Shown: piece by piece, positions 1 to 9,513 of the stretch
How the letters are laid out: every line of letters begins with the position of its first letter
Numbering within the stretch: the first letter of the stretch is position 1
Assembly (NCBI RefSeq): GCF_041080865.1
Contig: NZ_CP160906.1
Location: 1,860,001-1,924,000, forward strand
Source: Psychromonas sp. MME1
GTDB lineage: Bacteria; Pseudomonadota; Gammaproteobacteria; Enterobacterales; Psychromonadaceae
DNA length: 64,000 nt
Reading direction: 5' to 3'
Position numbers and translations under genes: made by a program
Notes under the pieces: generated by a model
What the model saw: only the letters and a program-made list of their open reading frames with translations
Told to the model about the DNA's origin: nothing
Databases searched by the model: none

Positions 1-280
1 CATTAGCAAACGCAACAAAACTTTTGTCCATTGCAACGAAGTCTGTTTCACAGTTAACTTCAGCAATAAGTGCCACATTACCAGCAACTTTAGCTAGTAC
101 CACACCTTCAGCCGCAATACGTCCAGCTTTTTTAGCCGCTTTAATTGCACCTGATTTACGCATATTTTCAATTGCTAGCTCGATGTCGCCATCCGCTTCA
201 ACTAATGCTTTTTTACAATCCATCATACCCGCTGCAGTGCGGTCACGAAGTTCTTTAACTTGCTTAGCCGTAATAGCCAT
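1..280 (-). CDS. tsf: Elongation factor Ts, N-terminal part (runs off window)
   Basis: The 93 visible residues are the start of EF-Ts, the guanine-nucleotide exchange factor that recycles EF-Tu-GDP during cytoplasmic translation. The N-terminal UBA-like helical module is seen ([19 protein letters not shown]), followed by the family hallmark NCETDFVA at about residues 77-84. The start ATG is at 280-278, with AGGAATT just upstream as ribosome site. The C-terminal two thirds lie beyond base 1. It is downstream of rpsB on the same strand, the conserved rpsB-tsf order, with an attenuator-like hairpin in the 100-bp gap. Confidence 0.96.
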   Translation of the reverse strand, partial: MAITAKQVKELRDRTAAGMMDCKKALVEADGDIELAIENMRKSGAIKAAKKAGRIAAEGVVLAKVAGNVALIAEVNCETDFVAMDKSFVAFAN

Positions 281-305
281 TGTCGAATTCCTATTATTAG
301 TTCTA

Positions 306-330
306 TAAAAAAGGGGCCACTAAGGCCCCT
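306..330 (-). terminator. Intrinsic terminator/attenuator between rpsB and tsf
   Basis: Read on the minus strand, a 7-bp GC-rich stem (AGGGGCC / GGCCCCT) with a 5-nt loop is followed directly by six T. It lies after the rpsB stop and before tsf. Partial termination here would lower tsf expression relative to rpsB, as described for this operon in enterobacteria. Confidence 0.85.
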
Positions 331-380
331 GATAACCAACCAGAGATTGGCTAATAAGAGCTTCTATATTATAGAAGTGC

Positions 381-1118
381 TTATTTCTCAGCTGTTTCTT
401 CAACAAAACCGTCTGCTTCAGCCGCTACTACTAGATCTTGTGCACGACCTTCTTTAACAGTCAATGCAGCTGCATCTAAGTACAGTTTGATAGCACGGAT
501 AGCATCATCGTTACCAGGAACGATGAAATCGATGTTATCTGGGCATGAGTTAGTATCTACAACAGCAATAACAGGAATACCTAGGTTATTCGCTTCTTTG
601 ATTGCAATGTGTTCATGATCAGCATCGATTACGAAAATTACATCTGGGATACCACCCATGTTTTTGATACCACCAAGAGTTTGCTCAAGCTTCTCTAATT
701 CACGAGAACGCATTAGCGCTTCTTTCTTAGTTAGCTTGTCAAAAGTACCATCTTGGCTTTGAACTTCAAGGTCTTTCAAACGTTTGATCGATTGACGAAC
801 TGTTTTCCAGTTAGTCAACATACCACCTAACCAACGGTGATTTACATAGAATTGATCACAAGCAATTGCTGTTTCTTTGATCGCTTCAGATGCAGCACGT
901 TTAGTACCAACAAATAGAACTTTACCTTTTTTAGCTGCTTTAGCTTCTAAAAAGTTAAGTGCTTGGTTAAACATTGGAACTGTTTTTTCAAGGTTGATGA
1001 TATGAACTTTATTACGAGCACCAAAAATGAAAGGTTTCATTTTTGGGTTCCAGTAACGAGTTTGGTGACCAAAATGTACGCCAGCTTGTAGCATATCGCG
1101 CATTGATACGTTTGCCAT
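381..1118 (-). CDS. rpsB: 30S ribosomal protein S2
   Basis: This 245-residue protein has the usual bacterial S2 length. S2 binds late on the back of the 30S subunit and is needed for S1 attachment. Family signatures are visible: [20 protein letters not shown] at the N-terminus, [13 protein letters not shown] near residue 93, and [19 protein letters not shown] around 158-176. The ATG is preceded by AAAGGA at good spacing. It leads the rpsB-tsf unit and has a long 5' untranslated region, which fits S2 autoregulation at the mRNA leader. Confidence 0.98.
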   Translation of the reverse strand: MANVSMRDMLQAGVHFGHQTRYWNPKMKPFIFGARNKVHIINLEKTVPMFNQALNFLEAKAAKKGKVLFVGTKRAASEAIKETAIACDQFYVNHRWLGGMLTNWKTVRQSIKRLKDLEVQSQDGTFDKLTKKEALMRSRELEKLEQTLGGIKNMGGIPDVIFVIDADHEHIAIKEANNLGIPVIAVVDTNSCPDNIDFIVPGNDDAIRAIKLYLDAAALTVKEGRAQDLVVAAEADGFVEETAEK

Positions 1119-1320
1119 TAGAATTTCCTTTATAGGGGGTTAGGCCTCCACACATCCCATACGCTCGACCCCATATTCATTAGAATAAAAGGCACCCCGA
1201 GTTACGTGACGATGCGTGTGTGTTATGTAAAATAGTCCATCCGTTTTCATAGTGAAAAGTACGGTTAAACTAAAAATTAAGTTATCGAGATAAATGACAA
1301 CAAACTGAAGTCATAAACTC
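1119..1320 (-). promoter_or_regulatory. Probable rpsB mRNA leader (S2 autoregulatory 5' UTR)
   Basis: About 200 nt separate the predicted rpsB start point from the rpsB ATG, with no ORF. Gammaproteobacterial rpsB mRNAs carry a structured leader bound by S2. The G-rich stretch (GGAGGCCTAACCCCCTA on the minus strand) just before the ribosome site could pair locally. I did not fold it, so assignment rests on position and the known biology. Confidence 0.4.
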
Positions 1321-1327
1321 GGTGCGC

Positions 1328-1357
1328 TTTATACCACATTTAGCTATGAAACTTCAA
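1328..1357 (-). promoter_or_regulatory. Sigma-70 promoter for rpsB-tsf
   Basis: On the minus strand TTGAAG (1357-1352) and GTATAA (1334-1329) are separated by 17 nt, followed by a GC-rich AGCGCACC discriminator typical of stringently controlled ribosomal-protein promoters. Confidence 0.5.
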
Positions 1358-1486
1358 GATACAATATTCAAATGAGAAGGAAACGTTTCTAGTTAGTGTT
1401 TTAAAATTCCACATAAATCGCAGCACCTAAGTGGCATAATTAAACGTAAAACAAGGAATGGATTTAACTTCGTCATTGATAATAAA

Positions 1487-1522
1487 TAGTGATAGCGATA
1501 ACAGAGGTTATCGCTATCACTA
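1487..1522 (-). terminator. Perfect 16-bp hairpin downstream of the acidic-repeat gene
   Basis: TAGTGATAGCGATAAC and its exact complement are separated by 4 nt (AGAG). On the minus strand the stem is followed by TTTATTAT, so it probably terminates the gene ending at 1606. Confidence 0.65.
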
Positions 1523-1605
1523 ACTAAAGCTGAGCGACAACCAATTTTATTAATAGGAAAAATTTTTTTGCACTGATTGCCCGCAACATAGCAGGTTGTT
1601 ATTGC

Positions 1606-1905
1606 TTACTGTTCCTCCACATCTTGCTCAATGAACTCCTCTTGCTCTGCGGCCTCTTCGCTATATTCCTCTTGCTCTACAGGCTGCTCATCGGCGTATT
1701 CATCCCTCTCAGCCACCTCATCAATATATTCCTCTTGCTCTGCTGGTTGCTGATCAATAATTTCCTCTTGCTCAACGCCCTCATCTAAATATTCTTGTTG
1801 CTCTAATGTTGCAATATTTTCTTCACTTTCGTTATTATATTCATCGCTATAAGCAATGCTTGCTAGCATATTCATTGAAATAAAAACAACTAGGAATTTT
1901 TTCAT
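1606..1905 (-). CDS. Small secreted Glu-rich repeat protein, function unknown
   Basis: Start chosen at the second ATG (1905): GGAG sits 6 nt before it, while the upstream in-frame ATG (1917) overlaps that GGAG. The 99-residue product has a signal peptide (KKFLVVFISMNMLASIAYS, cleavage near residue 20). The rest is almost entirely Glu, Gln, Asp and Tyr in imperfect repeats of about 10-11 residues built on EQEEYxDE or EQEEFxE. It is extremely acidic, with no Cys in the mature part. I recognise no family. The repeats suggest an unstructured periplasmic or secreted polyanion that might bind cations. A strong hairpin terminator follows and it appears monocistronic. Confidence 0.6.
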   Translation of the reverse strand: MKKFLVVFISMNMLASIAYSDEYNNESEENIATLEQQEYLDEGVEQEEIIDQQPAEQEEYIDEVAERDEYADEQPVEQEEYSEEAAEQEEFIEQDVEEQ

Positions 1906-2051
1906 TATAATCTCCATTTTAATTTTGTAATGACAAACTTAGTTCGTTCATCCAAGATATAATTTACTACATCAATTAAAGCAATTATTTACAAAAATAA
2001 ATACGACGATTCAACTAACAAACATAAATTTCACAGCGCTTCTTTAGTAAC

Positions 2052-2939
2052 TTAAGCTTCCAATATACGGATTGAAATTGCTGCGGCAGAGGTACGGTTA
2101 TCAACCCCTAATTTTTTATAAATTTGCTCCAAATGTTTATTCACCGTGCGCGGACTCATCGCTAATATTTGCGCAATTTCCCAGCTAGTTTTACCATACG
2201 AGAGCCAATATAGAACCTCTGATTCTCTATTGGTGATCGGTAATTTTTCCTTTAGATCCTGTGGACTTTTCTGCAGTTGCTTTTGCACTATGCGCAAAAG
2301 ATGCATGTTATCCTGCTGTCTTTCATACAGCACTTCAATCGCTTCTGCGAAACAAGTAACGGTTAAATTAGCGCGTTTCTCCTGACTTAGCCAACGCTCA
2401 ATTAAACTGGCTAACGTTGCCCATGGGCTAATATCATCGGCTGATATTTTTTCTATTAGCTCATGCACATGAGGAGTGGCCCAAGATAAGCGCCCTGCGT
2501 TACTCACACAAAAAACATTTTTACCAGCATGGTCAAGCGCACTTTGTGCACTTAGCGCTAAACGTGCTGTTTCAATATGTCTTTTAATACGCACGATAAC
2601 TTCATCGGGTAAAATAGGCTTGGTCACGTAATCGACGCCACCTGACTCAAAACCTTTGACGATATCCTCAACTTCACTTAATCCCGTCATAAAAATGATC
2701 GGAGTATGAGGTAGAATCGCTTTCAAACGCCGACAGGTTTCAAAGCCATCCATTTCAGGCATCATGGCATCCAAGAGCACCACATCGGGCGGCACTTTTT
2801 CAGCTATCGATAGTGCTTGTGCTCCATTGAGTGCAACAAGTGCCGTATAGCCTTGGCTATTAAGTGCGACATTTAGCATACCTAATGATTCCGGTGAATC
2901 GTCAACCACTAGTACTACATCACTGCTTTCATGCTTCAT
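2052..2939 (-). CDS. Response regulator, receiver plus LuxR-type HTH
   Basis: The 295-residue protein has an N-terminal receiver domain (about 8-125) with acidic pair D13/D14, phosphoacceptor D57 (VVLLDAMMPEMDG), the conserved Thr in IIFMTG and Lys in VTKPI. A helical linker follows, then a C-terminal LuxR/NarL-type DNA-binding domain (about 232-295; TNRESEVLYWLSYGKT, MSPRTVNKHLEQIYKKLGV). It overlaps the end of the hybrid kinase gene by 11 bp and is surely its partner. Divergent urtABCDE next to the kinase makes urea or nitrogen-compound uptake genes plausible targets; that is inference from position. Confidence 0.9.
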   Translation of the reverse strand: MKHESSDVVLVVDDSPESLGMLNVALNSQGYTALVALNGAQALSIAEKVPPDVVLLDAMMPEMDGFETCRRLKAILPHTPIIFMTGLSEVEDIVKGFESGGVDYVTKPILPDEVIVRIKRHIETARLALSAQSALDHAGKNVFCVSNAGRLSWATPHVHELIEKISADDISPWATLASLIERWLSQEKRANLTVTCFAEAIEVLYERQQDNMHLLRIVQKQLQKSPQDLKEKLPITNRESEVLYWLSYGKTSWEIAQILAMSPRTVNKHLEQIYKKLGVDNRTSAAAISIRILEA

Positions 2940-5900
2940 TGCTAAGCTCTCTTAAATATTCAATAATTTTAGGGAAATTACACACATCAACATACTCTAT
3001 AATTTGTGCTGCGCTATCTTCCGGAAAATTATAGTTGCTTTCTATCTCAGCAAATTTATCTTTAAAACCAGAAAGATAACCGATTTCAGCAAGCGATATT
3101 AAAGCTTGATATTGTTCGCTTGGCACCGACGGCATACTGTTTTTAATCAAGCTTTCTTTCTGTAACAACGGATCAACTTCACTTTCTTGATAGCGCCATT
3201 GCAGATCCAATAATTGTGCTATTTTGCCTAGTAATGCATTTAAATTAACGGGTTTAGCAATATAACCGTTATGGTAACCTTCAGCCTGTAAATTATATTC
3301 TGCATCACGGGCATTCGCCGACACCATTAAGACAGGCAGAGTATAATGGTCGTCACGTATCATTTTGACCATCTGCCACCCATTGATATCGGGCATACGC
3401 ACATCTAATAAAATCAAATCAACATTTCTTGTCTGCAAATGCACAAAACCTTGCTCAGCATTTTCAGCGAGCAACAGATCAAAACCGAGTGGGATGAGTA
3501 AATCAGACATTAAAGCCCGTTGATTCGGATCATCATCAACCACTAATAGCACTTGTTTTCTGCCCGTGTAGCCAACCACATCCGATTGGTTATATTCTGG
3601 TTCTTTGGGATCTTTGTGCAATTTGAATAACATTAAACGAAAATTGAAGGTAGAGCCTTGACCCACACCACTTGTTAAACTAATTTCCCCCCCCATTAAC
3701 TCCGCTAATGAACGTGAAATCGTTAAGCCAAGCCCGTTCCTGCAATTGCTTGGGTACGCGCATTGCGGATCTGTTCAAAGGGTTGAAAAATACGTGCTTG
3801 ATTGCTTTTGGCAATACCGACACCAGTATCAATAATACTAAAATTAGCAACCTCACTGCGATAAGTAACCTTGAACGTGACGGAGCCTTGTTCCGTATAT
3901 TTAATAGCATTAGAGATGAGGTTAATTAGAATCTGTCTAAATCTTTGTTTATCGGTTGCCACATAATCAGGCAAATTAGGGCTCGCGATATAATAAAATT
4001 TCAACCCTTTTTTACTTGCCTGCATCTGAAACATGGCGACCAGTTGCTGTAAAATCGCTTTTAAATTAAATTCATCGCGCTGTAAATTAACCCGCCCCGC
4101 TTCAATTTTTGATATTTCTAATAAACCTTCAATTAAATCGGCCAAATGCTCGCCATTACGCTTAACAATGGCAATGGTTTCGCGCTGTTTAGCTGGTAAT
4201 GCTTGGTCACGACTTAATAGTTGGGCATATCCTAGCAAGACATTTAATGGGGTACGTAATTCATGGCTTAACCCCGCTAAATAACGACTTTTCGCTTCAT
4301 TGGCAGCCTCGGCAACTTCCTTGGCACGCTGTAGCTCTTCCGAAGTCTTTTCATGGGCACTAATTTCATCGGCAAGGGCATCGGTTTGTGAACGCAACTC
4401 TTGCAACGCATATTGATTGCCACTTCGCGCAAGAATAAATAACCAACTCACCACACCAATAATAATCACCAACAGAAAAAAGATTTTTACTAAGGTAATA
4501 GCAAACACTTGCTTAACGTCGGGTTCATTGACCGGAACTTGTAGATAGATCAGAAATAAAATACCCGCTCCGATACAGCTTATACCAAGGGTAACCGCGA
4601 TAAATTGCATTAACGGAGTGGTCATTTTTTGTAACAATTGCGTTGTAAAAAAACGGCTAAAAAAGTGCTGTGCTTGCTGTGAAATGGTTGCCTTAGCACG
4701 ACATTTATCACCACAACGAACATCTAAACTACAACATAAGGAGCAGATAGCTTTACCATAAGCTGGGCAAAAGGTCATATCTTCACCATCGAATTCATTT
4801 TCACAAATATGACAGCGGGTAATTGATGTAATACGTTTGTTATCCATACCAACCAAATAATACTTCCCCTTGGTAAGCCAGCCAATTAAAGGGACCGTGA
4901 TAAAAGGTATGAAACAGGCTACAAATGAGGCAAGAGCCTCAACCGTTTCTCCATAAAACCCCAAATGTGCAGTAAATCCAGCAAATGAAGCCAAGCACAT
5001 TGAGCCAACACCAACGGGGTTAATATCGTAGAGATGTGAACGCTTAAATTCGATATGCTTAGGGCTGATCCCCAAGGGCTTATTAATGATTAAATCTGCA
5101 ACCACAGAACTCAACCACGCCAACACAATAACCGAATACACCGATAACATACTGGCAATCGTTTGATAGATCCCCAACTCCATTAACAGCAGTGCGATGG
5201 CAATATTAAAAAGCATCCACACCACCCGCCCAGGATGGTTATGGGTCACCCGCGAGAAAAAATTAGACCAAGCTAAGGATCCCGCATAGGCATTCGCAAC
5301 ATTAATTTTAAGTTGAGAAATAACCACGAAAGTACAGGCAACAATCATACTGACATTGGGGTTATCAAAGACATAACCGTATGCCAATTGATACATGTGT
5401 GCAGGATCGCCCGCTAGATCAATCGCCACCCCTTGCTGCAAGGCAAAATATGCTAAAAAGGAGCCTAACAATAACTTCAAAGCACCAAAAATCATCCAAC
5501 CTGGGCCGCCAGCAATCAGCGCAACCCACCAACGCCAAGCCTCTTGCTGCGGTTTCTCTGGCAAGAAACGCAGAAAATCAACTTGCTCACCAATCTGTGC
5601 CACTAGGGATAACAACACCGCAGAAGCGGCACCAAAGAGGAGTAGATTAAAAGAGCTAGCAGCCTGCCCAGCTTGCCCCGTAAAGGCAAGCCAATCATCA
5701 ATCTGCGTATCTGCATGTGTAAAAACAAAAAATAAGGGCAGTAATTGTAATGCAATCCAGATAGGTTGCGTCCACACCTGAAAACGGCTGATATAGGTGA
5801 TACCATGTGTCACTAAGGGGATGACTAATAGGGCGCTAAGCACATAGCAGATCGATAGTGGTATTGCGAAAAGAATATGTAACGCCATCGACATGATTGC

Positions 5901-6302
5901 CGCTTCTAGCGCAAAAAAGATAAAGGTAAAGGAAGCATATATCAGCGACGCAATTGTCGAACCAATATAACCAAATCCAGCGCCTCGGCTGAGCAAGTCA
6001 ATATCAACGCCATATTTGGCGGCGTAATAACTAATCGGTAATCCCGTAAAAAAGATGATCAGTGTGACCGCTAAAATCGCCCAAGCGGAATTCTCAAAAC
6101 CGTAATTTAGGGTAATAGCCCCACCAATCGCTTCGAGTACTAAAAATGAAATAGTCCCCAATGCCGTAATGGCAATGTGATTTAAGGACCATTTACGCGC
6201 CCGTTTTGCGGTAAAACGTAATGCAAAATCTTCCATCATCTCGTTAGCAACGAGCTTATTATAGGTACGACGTGCCGTTATTATTTTTTGGTTAGAGAGC
6301 AT
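2929..6302 (-). pseudogene. Hybrid histidine kinase with NCS1-permease-like sensor domain, frameshifted
   Basis: Two reading frames (3723-6302 and 2929-3730) form one kinase. Residues about 40-475 are a polytopic domain resembling NCS1/cytosine-permease transporters. A Cys-rich segment follows (C497, C500, C512, C520, C523, C524, C530, C534), possibly a zinc ribbon. Then come two TM helices (565-625), a coiled coil, HisKA (H680 in LSHELRTP), HATPase (NLISNAIKY, DTGVGI) and a C-terminal receiver (LILLDVRMPD). The frame breaks in the GTGLGLT box near 3729-3731, where the sequence reads TTGGCTTA and one more G would give GTGLGLTIS. The span plus one base is 1125 codons, so a single missing base explains it: mutation or sequencing error. 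A likely transport-domain sensor paired with the downstream regulator, divergent from urtA. Confidence 0.8.
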
Positions 6303-6387
6303 AGATTACTGCTTAGTTGAATTATCCATTTTTCATTTTTACGCGCTGATCTTCTCATATTCTACATCAATAAGAGCTAATCAATAT

Positions 6388-6424
6388 GCGTAATTTTACG
6401 TAGTCCCTTGCGCGTTTTTACGCA
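6388..6424. promoter_or_regulatory. Two spaced dyads in the kinase/urtA intergenic region
   Basis: CGTAA-TT-TTACG (6389-6400) and GCGT-TTTT-ACGC (6412-6423) are dyads about 23 bp apart, centre to centre. A further TTTTTACGC copy lies at 6336-6344. Spacing near two helical turns in a divergent promoter region suggests a regulator site, perhaps for the neighbouring LuxR-type regulator. No clear NtrC or sigma-54 site is present here. Confidence 0.3.
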
Positions 6425-6534
6425 TTTATTGCTTGTCATAATTCATAGATACTAATTCCACTTGAAGAAAGGTTGTGATTAAGGTTTTCACATCTACACA
6501 GTTAACACGTCATCATAAAGAAAGGGAACTAACT

Positions 6535-7818
6535 ATGAAACTTAAAAAATTAATTGTTGCAAGTTCGATTGTTGCGAGCGGATTAATGACCAACGTTGCA
6601 CATGCTGCAGATAACATTAAAGTCGGTGTTTTACACTCGTTGTCAGGCACGATGGCCATCAGTGAAACGACCCTTAAAGATACGGTATTAATGATGGTCG
6701 CAGACCAGAATGCCAAAGGCGGATTGCTGGGTAAAAAATTGGAAGCCGTGGTGGTAGATCCCGCCTCTAACTGGCCGCTATTTGCAGAAAAAGGACGTGA
6801 GCTGCTAGCAAAAGATAAGGTCGATGTCATTTTCGGTAGTTGGACTTCCGTTTCACGTAAATCGGTATTGCCCGTTTTAGAAGAGCTGAACGGCTTAATG
6901 TTCTACCCTGTACAATACGAAGGTGAAGAGTCATCTAAAAACGTATTCTACACGGGTGCAGCGCCAAACCAACAGGCGATTCCAGCCGTTGATTATCTAA
7001 TGAATGATATCGGCGCACAACGCTGGGTGCTACTAGGAACAGATTACGTATATCCTCGTACAACCAATAAAATCCTGGAAGCTTACCTTATTTCCAAGGG
7101 TGTGAAGAAAGAAGATATTATGATCAACTACACCCCATTTGGTCACTCAGATTGGCAAAACATCGTTGCTGACGTGAAAAAATTCGGTTCAGAAGGTAAA
7201 AAAACAGCCGTGGTTTCTACCATTAATGGTGATGCAAATATTCCATTTTACAAAGAGTTAGGTAATCAAGGTATCACAGCTGAAGATATTCCTGTGATCG
7301 CATTCTCTGTTGGTGAAGAAGAGTTATCAGGCTTTGATACTAAACCTCTTGTCGGTCATCTTGCTGCATGGAACTACTTCCAAAGCGTTGAAACGCCAGA
7401 GAACACAGCCTTCATTGCTAGCTGGAAGAAGTACATTGGCGATAGCAAACGCGTTACTAACGATCCGATGGAAGCGACCTATATCGGTTTCAAAATGTGG
7501 GTGAAAGCGGTAGAAAAAGCAGGAACAACTGATGTTGATGCCGTTGAACAAGCGATGATTGGTATTGCTGTACCGAACTTAACGGGTGGTATCGCGGTCA
7601 TGAATGCTAACCATCACCTATCAAAACCAGTATTAATTGGTGAAATCCAAGAAGATGGTCAATTTGAAGTGGTTTGGTCTACTCCTGATACGGTTATTGG
7701 CGATGCATGGTCTGACTTTTTACCAAGCTCTAAAAACCTCATTTCAGATTGGACTGCGCCAGTTAAATGCGGCAACTTTGATGTCACTACTGCCAAATGT
7801 TCTGGTCAAAAATTCTAA
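6535..7818 (+). CDS. urtA: Urea ABC transporter substrate-binding protein
   Basis: The 427-residue precursor is the periplasmic urea receptor of the UrtABCDE high-affinity transporter. The start at 6535 has AAGGGA upstream and yields a clear signal peptide (KKLIVASSIVASGLMTNVAHA, cleavage near residue 24); an upstream in-frame ATG lacks this logic. The mature part is a Peripla_BP_6/Leu-Ile-Val-type fold (IKVGVLHSLSGTMAISE). UrtA-typical segments are present: GGLLGKKLEAVVVDPASNWP, WTSVSRKSVLPV and NGLMFYPVQYEGEESSKN. It is followed by a strong terminator before urtB, which would make the binding protein the most abundant component. Confidence 0.96.
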   Translation: MKLKKLIVASSIVASGLMTNVAHAADNIKVGVLHSLSGTMAISETTLKDTVLMMVADQNAKGGLLGKKLEAVVVDPASNWPLFAEKGRELLAKDKVDVIFGSWTSVSRKSVLPVLEELNGLMFYPVQYEGEESSKNVFYTGAAPNQQAIPAVDYLMNDIGAQRWVLLGTDYVYPRTTNKILEAYLISKGVKKEDIMINYTPFGHSDWQNIVADVKKFGSEGKKTAVVSTINGDANIPFYKELGNQGITAEDIPVIAFSVGEEELSGFDTKPLVGHLAAWNYFQSVETPENTAFIASWKKYIGDSKRVTNDPMEATYIGFKMWVKAVEKAGTTDVDAVEQAMIGIAVPNLTGGIAVMNANHHLSKPVLIGEIQEDGQFEVVWSTPDTVIGDAWSDFLPSSKNLISDWTAPVKCGNFDVTTAKCSGQKF

Positions 7819-7839
7819 GCAAAGTTAAATAACCTTGAC

Positions 7840-7865
7840 GGGAGGTGAGTTCACCTCCCTTTTTA
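7840..7865 (+). terminator. Intrinsic terminator/attenuator between urtA and urtB
   Basis: A perfect 9-bp stem (GGGAGGTGA / TCACCTCCC) with a 2-nt spacer is followed by five T. Located 21 bp after urtA, it probably lets only part of the transcription reach urtBCDE-ure. Confidence 0.9.
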
Positions 7866-7893
7866 TGTAGTAAAAAATATAAAGGAAGAGATC

Positions 7894-9513
7894 ATGTTGC
7901 GACTTTTTTCTGTGTTATTTTTCTGTTTAATGTCGTCATATACCTCTGCTACTAGTGACACACAAGAAACATCAACACTGGCACCACTCATCAAACAGTT
8001 ACCAACGACTTCATTAAGAGAGATGGATGCATTAATCGAACAGATAGCAGATATACCATCACCGCAAGCAAAGCTGCTTCTCGAGAAATTACTCGATGGT
8101 GACCTCTATTATCTAAAAGCGAACAAACAAATCGTAGCGGTACAAATCAATGCAGAAAACAAATATCAACTCACGGATATTTTAACTAACGAAACACTCA
8201 ACGCTGTCAGTAAATCCGCTATCAAAAAAGTAAAAACCAATAACTCACTGCGCGGACAAATTCGCACCCTCTTAGCGAACCTAAACTTAAGCAACAGCGA
8301 TAGAACAATACGACTCGATGCCCTTAATCAATTACTTAATAATCCCAATGAATTAGGCTTAAAAACAGTAAAAAAACGAGTTAAAACCGAACAAGATAGA
8401 GAGATCCGTGAATTAATGGCTGATTTGTTATTAATCCATCAACTCGAAGTGGGCAGTGATGCTGAAAAAATGGTCGCGGCAGCACAATTAAAAGATAGCC
8501 TACAACCCGCAGTGAAAAATGCACTGGTACAACAGTTAGATAAATTAGCAACACAAGGTGAAAAAACAGAATTAAAAAGTGCATTAACCAATGCGATTGA
8601 CAAAATAGAGCAACAAGCGACCATCTATCAGTTCGCAGAGCATCTCTTTTTTGGTTTGAGTTTAGGCTCGGTATTATTACTCGCGGCGATCGGTCTTGCG
8701 ATTACCTTTGGGGTAATGGGCGTTATTAATATGGCGCATGGCGAAATGATGATGCTCGGTGCCTATACCACCTATGTTATTCAACAAACTTTTCCAACAC
8801 TGATTGAGTATTCGCTATTAATGGCCATTCCTGCAGCTTTTGTCGTTTCAGGGTTAGTCGGCATATTGATTGAGCGTGGCGTGATCCGTTTCCTAAAGGG
8901 ACGCCCCCTCGAAACACTATTGGCAACCTTTGGTATTAGTTTAATTTTACAACAATTAGTTAGAACCATATTCTCCCCCCTCAATCGTCAAGTAGAAGCC
9001 CCCCAATGGATGACGGGTTCACTGCAAATTAACCCTATTTTCTCATTAACTTATAACCGTTTATATATCATTCTCTTTTCGCTAATGGTGTTTTTCTCAC
9101 TATTAATGATATTAAAGAAATCATCGCTGGGTTTACATGTGCGCGCTGTTTCACAAAATCGCGATATGGCCAGAGCACTGAGTATCAAAAGCTCATGGGT
9201 AGATGCCATTACCTTTGGTTTAGGATCTGGTATTGCTGGGATTGCCGGCGTTGTACTTAGCCAATTAACCAATGTTGGCCCCAACTTAGGACAAGCTTAC
9301 ATCATCGATTCCTTCCTCGTCGTGGTATTTGGCGGTGTTGGTAACCTATGGGGAACCTTGGTTGCGGCACTGACATTAGGTACATTTAATAAATTTTTAG
9401 AACCATGGATGGGGCCTGTACTGGCGAACATCATTGTTTTAGTCGGTTTAGTGCTGTTTATTCAAAAACGACCTAAAGGACTATTTCCACAGAAAGGGAG
9501 AGCAGCAGAATAA
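7894..9513 (+). CDS. urtB: Urea ABC transporter permease UrtB
   Basis: The 539-residue protein is longer than the LivH core because it carries the N-terminal extension usual for proteobacterial UrtB: a signal peptide (residues 1-19) and a periplasmic helical domain to about 240. The LivH-type permease core follows from about 245 (LFFGLSLGSVLLLAAIGLAITFGVMGVINMAHGEMMMLGAY) with about eight TM helices. GGVGNLWGTLVAALTLG near the C-terminus is the transport-family loop. It is translationally coupled to urtC (TAATG overlap). With UrtC it forms the membrane channel for urea. Confidence 0.95.
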   Translation: MLRLFSVLFFCLMSSYTSATSDTQETSTLAPLIKQLPTTSLREMDALIEQIADIPSPQAKLLLEKLLDGDLYYLKANKQIVAVQINAENKYQLTDILTNETLNAVSKSAIKKVKTNNSLRGQIRTLLANLNLSNSDRTIRLDALNQLLNNPNELGLKTVKKRVKTEQDREIRELMADLLLIHQLEVGSDAEKMVAAAQLKDSLQPAVKNALVQQLDKLATQGEKTELKSALTNAIDKIEQQATIYQFAEHLFFGLSLGSVLLLAAIGLAITFGVMGVINMAHGEMMMLGAYTTYVIQQTFPTLIEYSLLMAIPAAFVVSGLVGILIERGVIRFLKGRPLETLLATFGISLILQQLVRTIFSPLNRQVEAPQWMTGSLQINPIFSLTYNRLYIILFSLMVFFSLLMILKKSSLGLHVRAVSQNRDMARALSIKSSWVDAITFGLGSGIAGIAGVVLSQLTNVGPNLGQAYIIDSFLVVVFGGVGNLWGTLVAALTLGTFNKFLEPWMGPVLANIIVLVGLVLFIQKRPKGLFPQKGRAAE

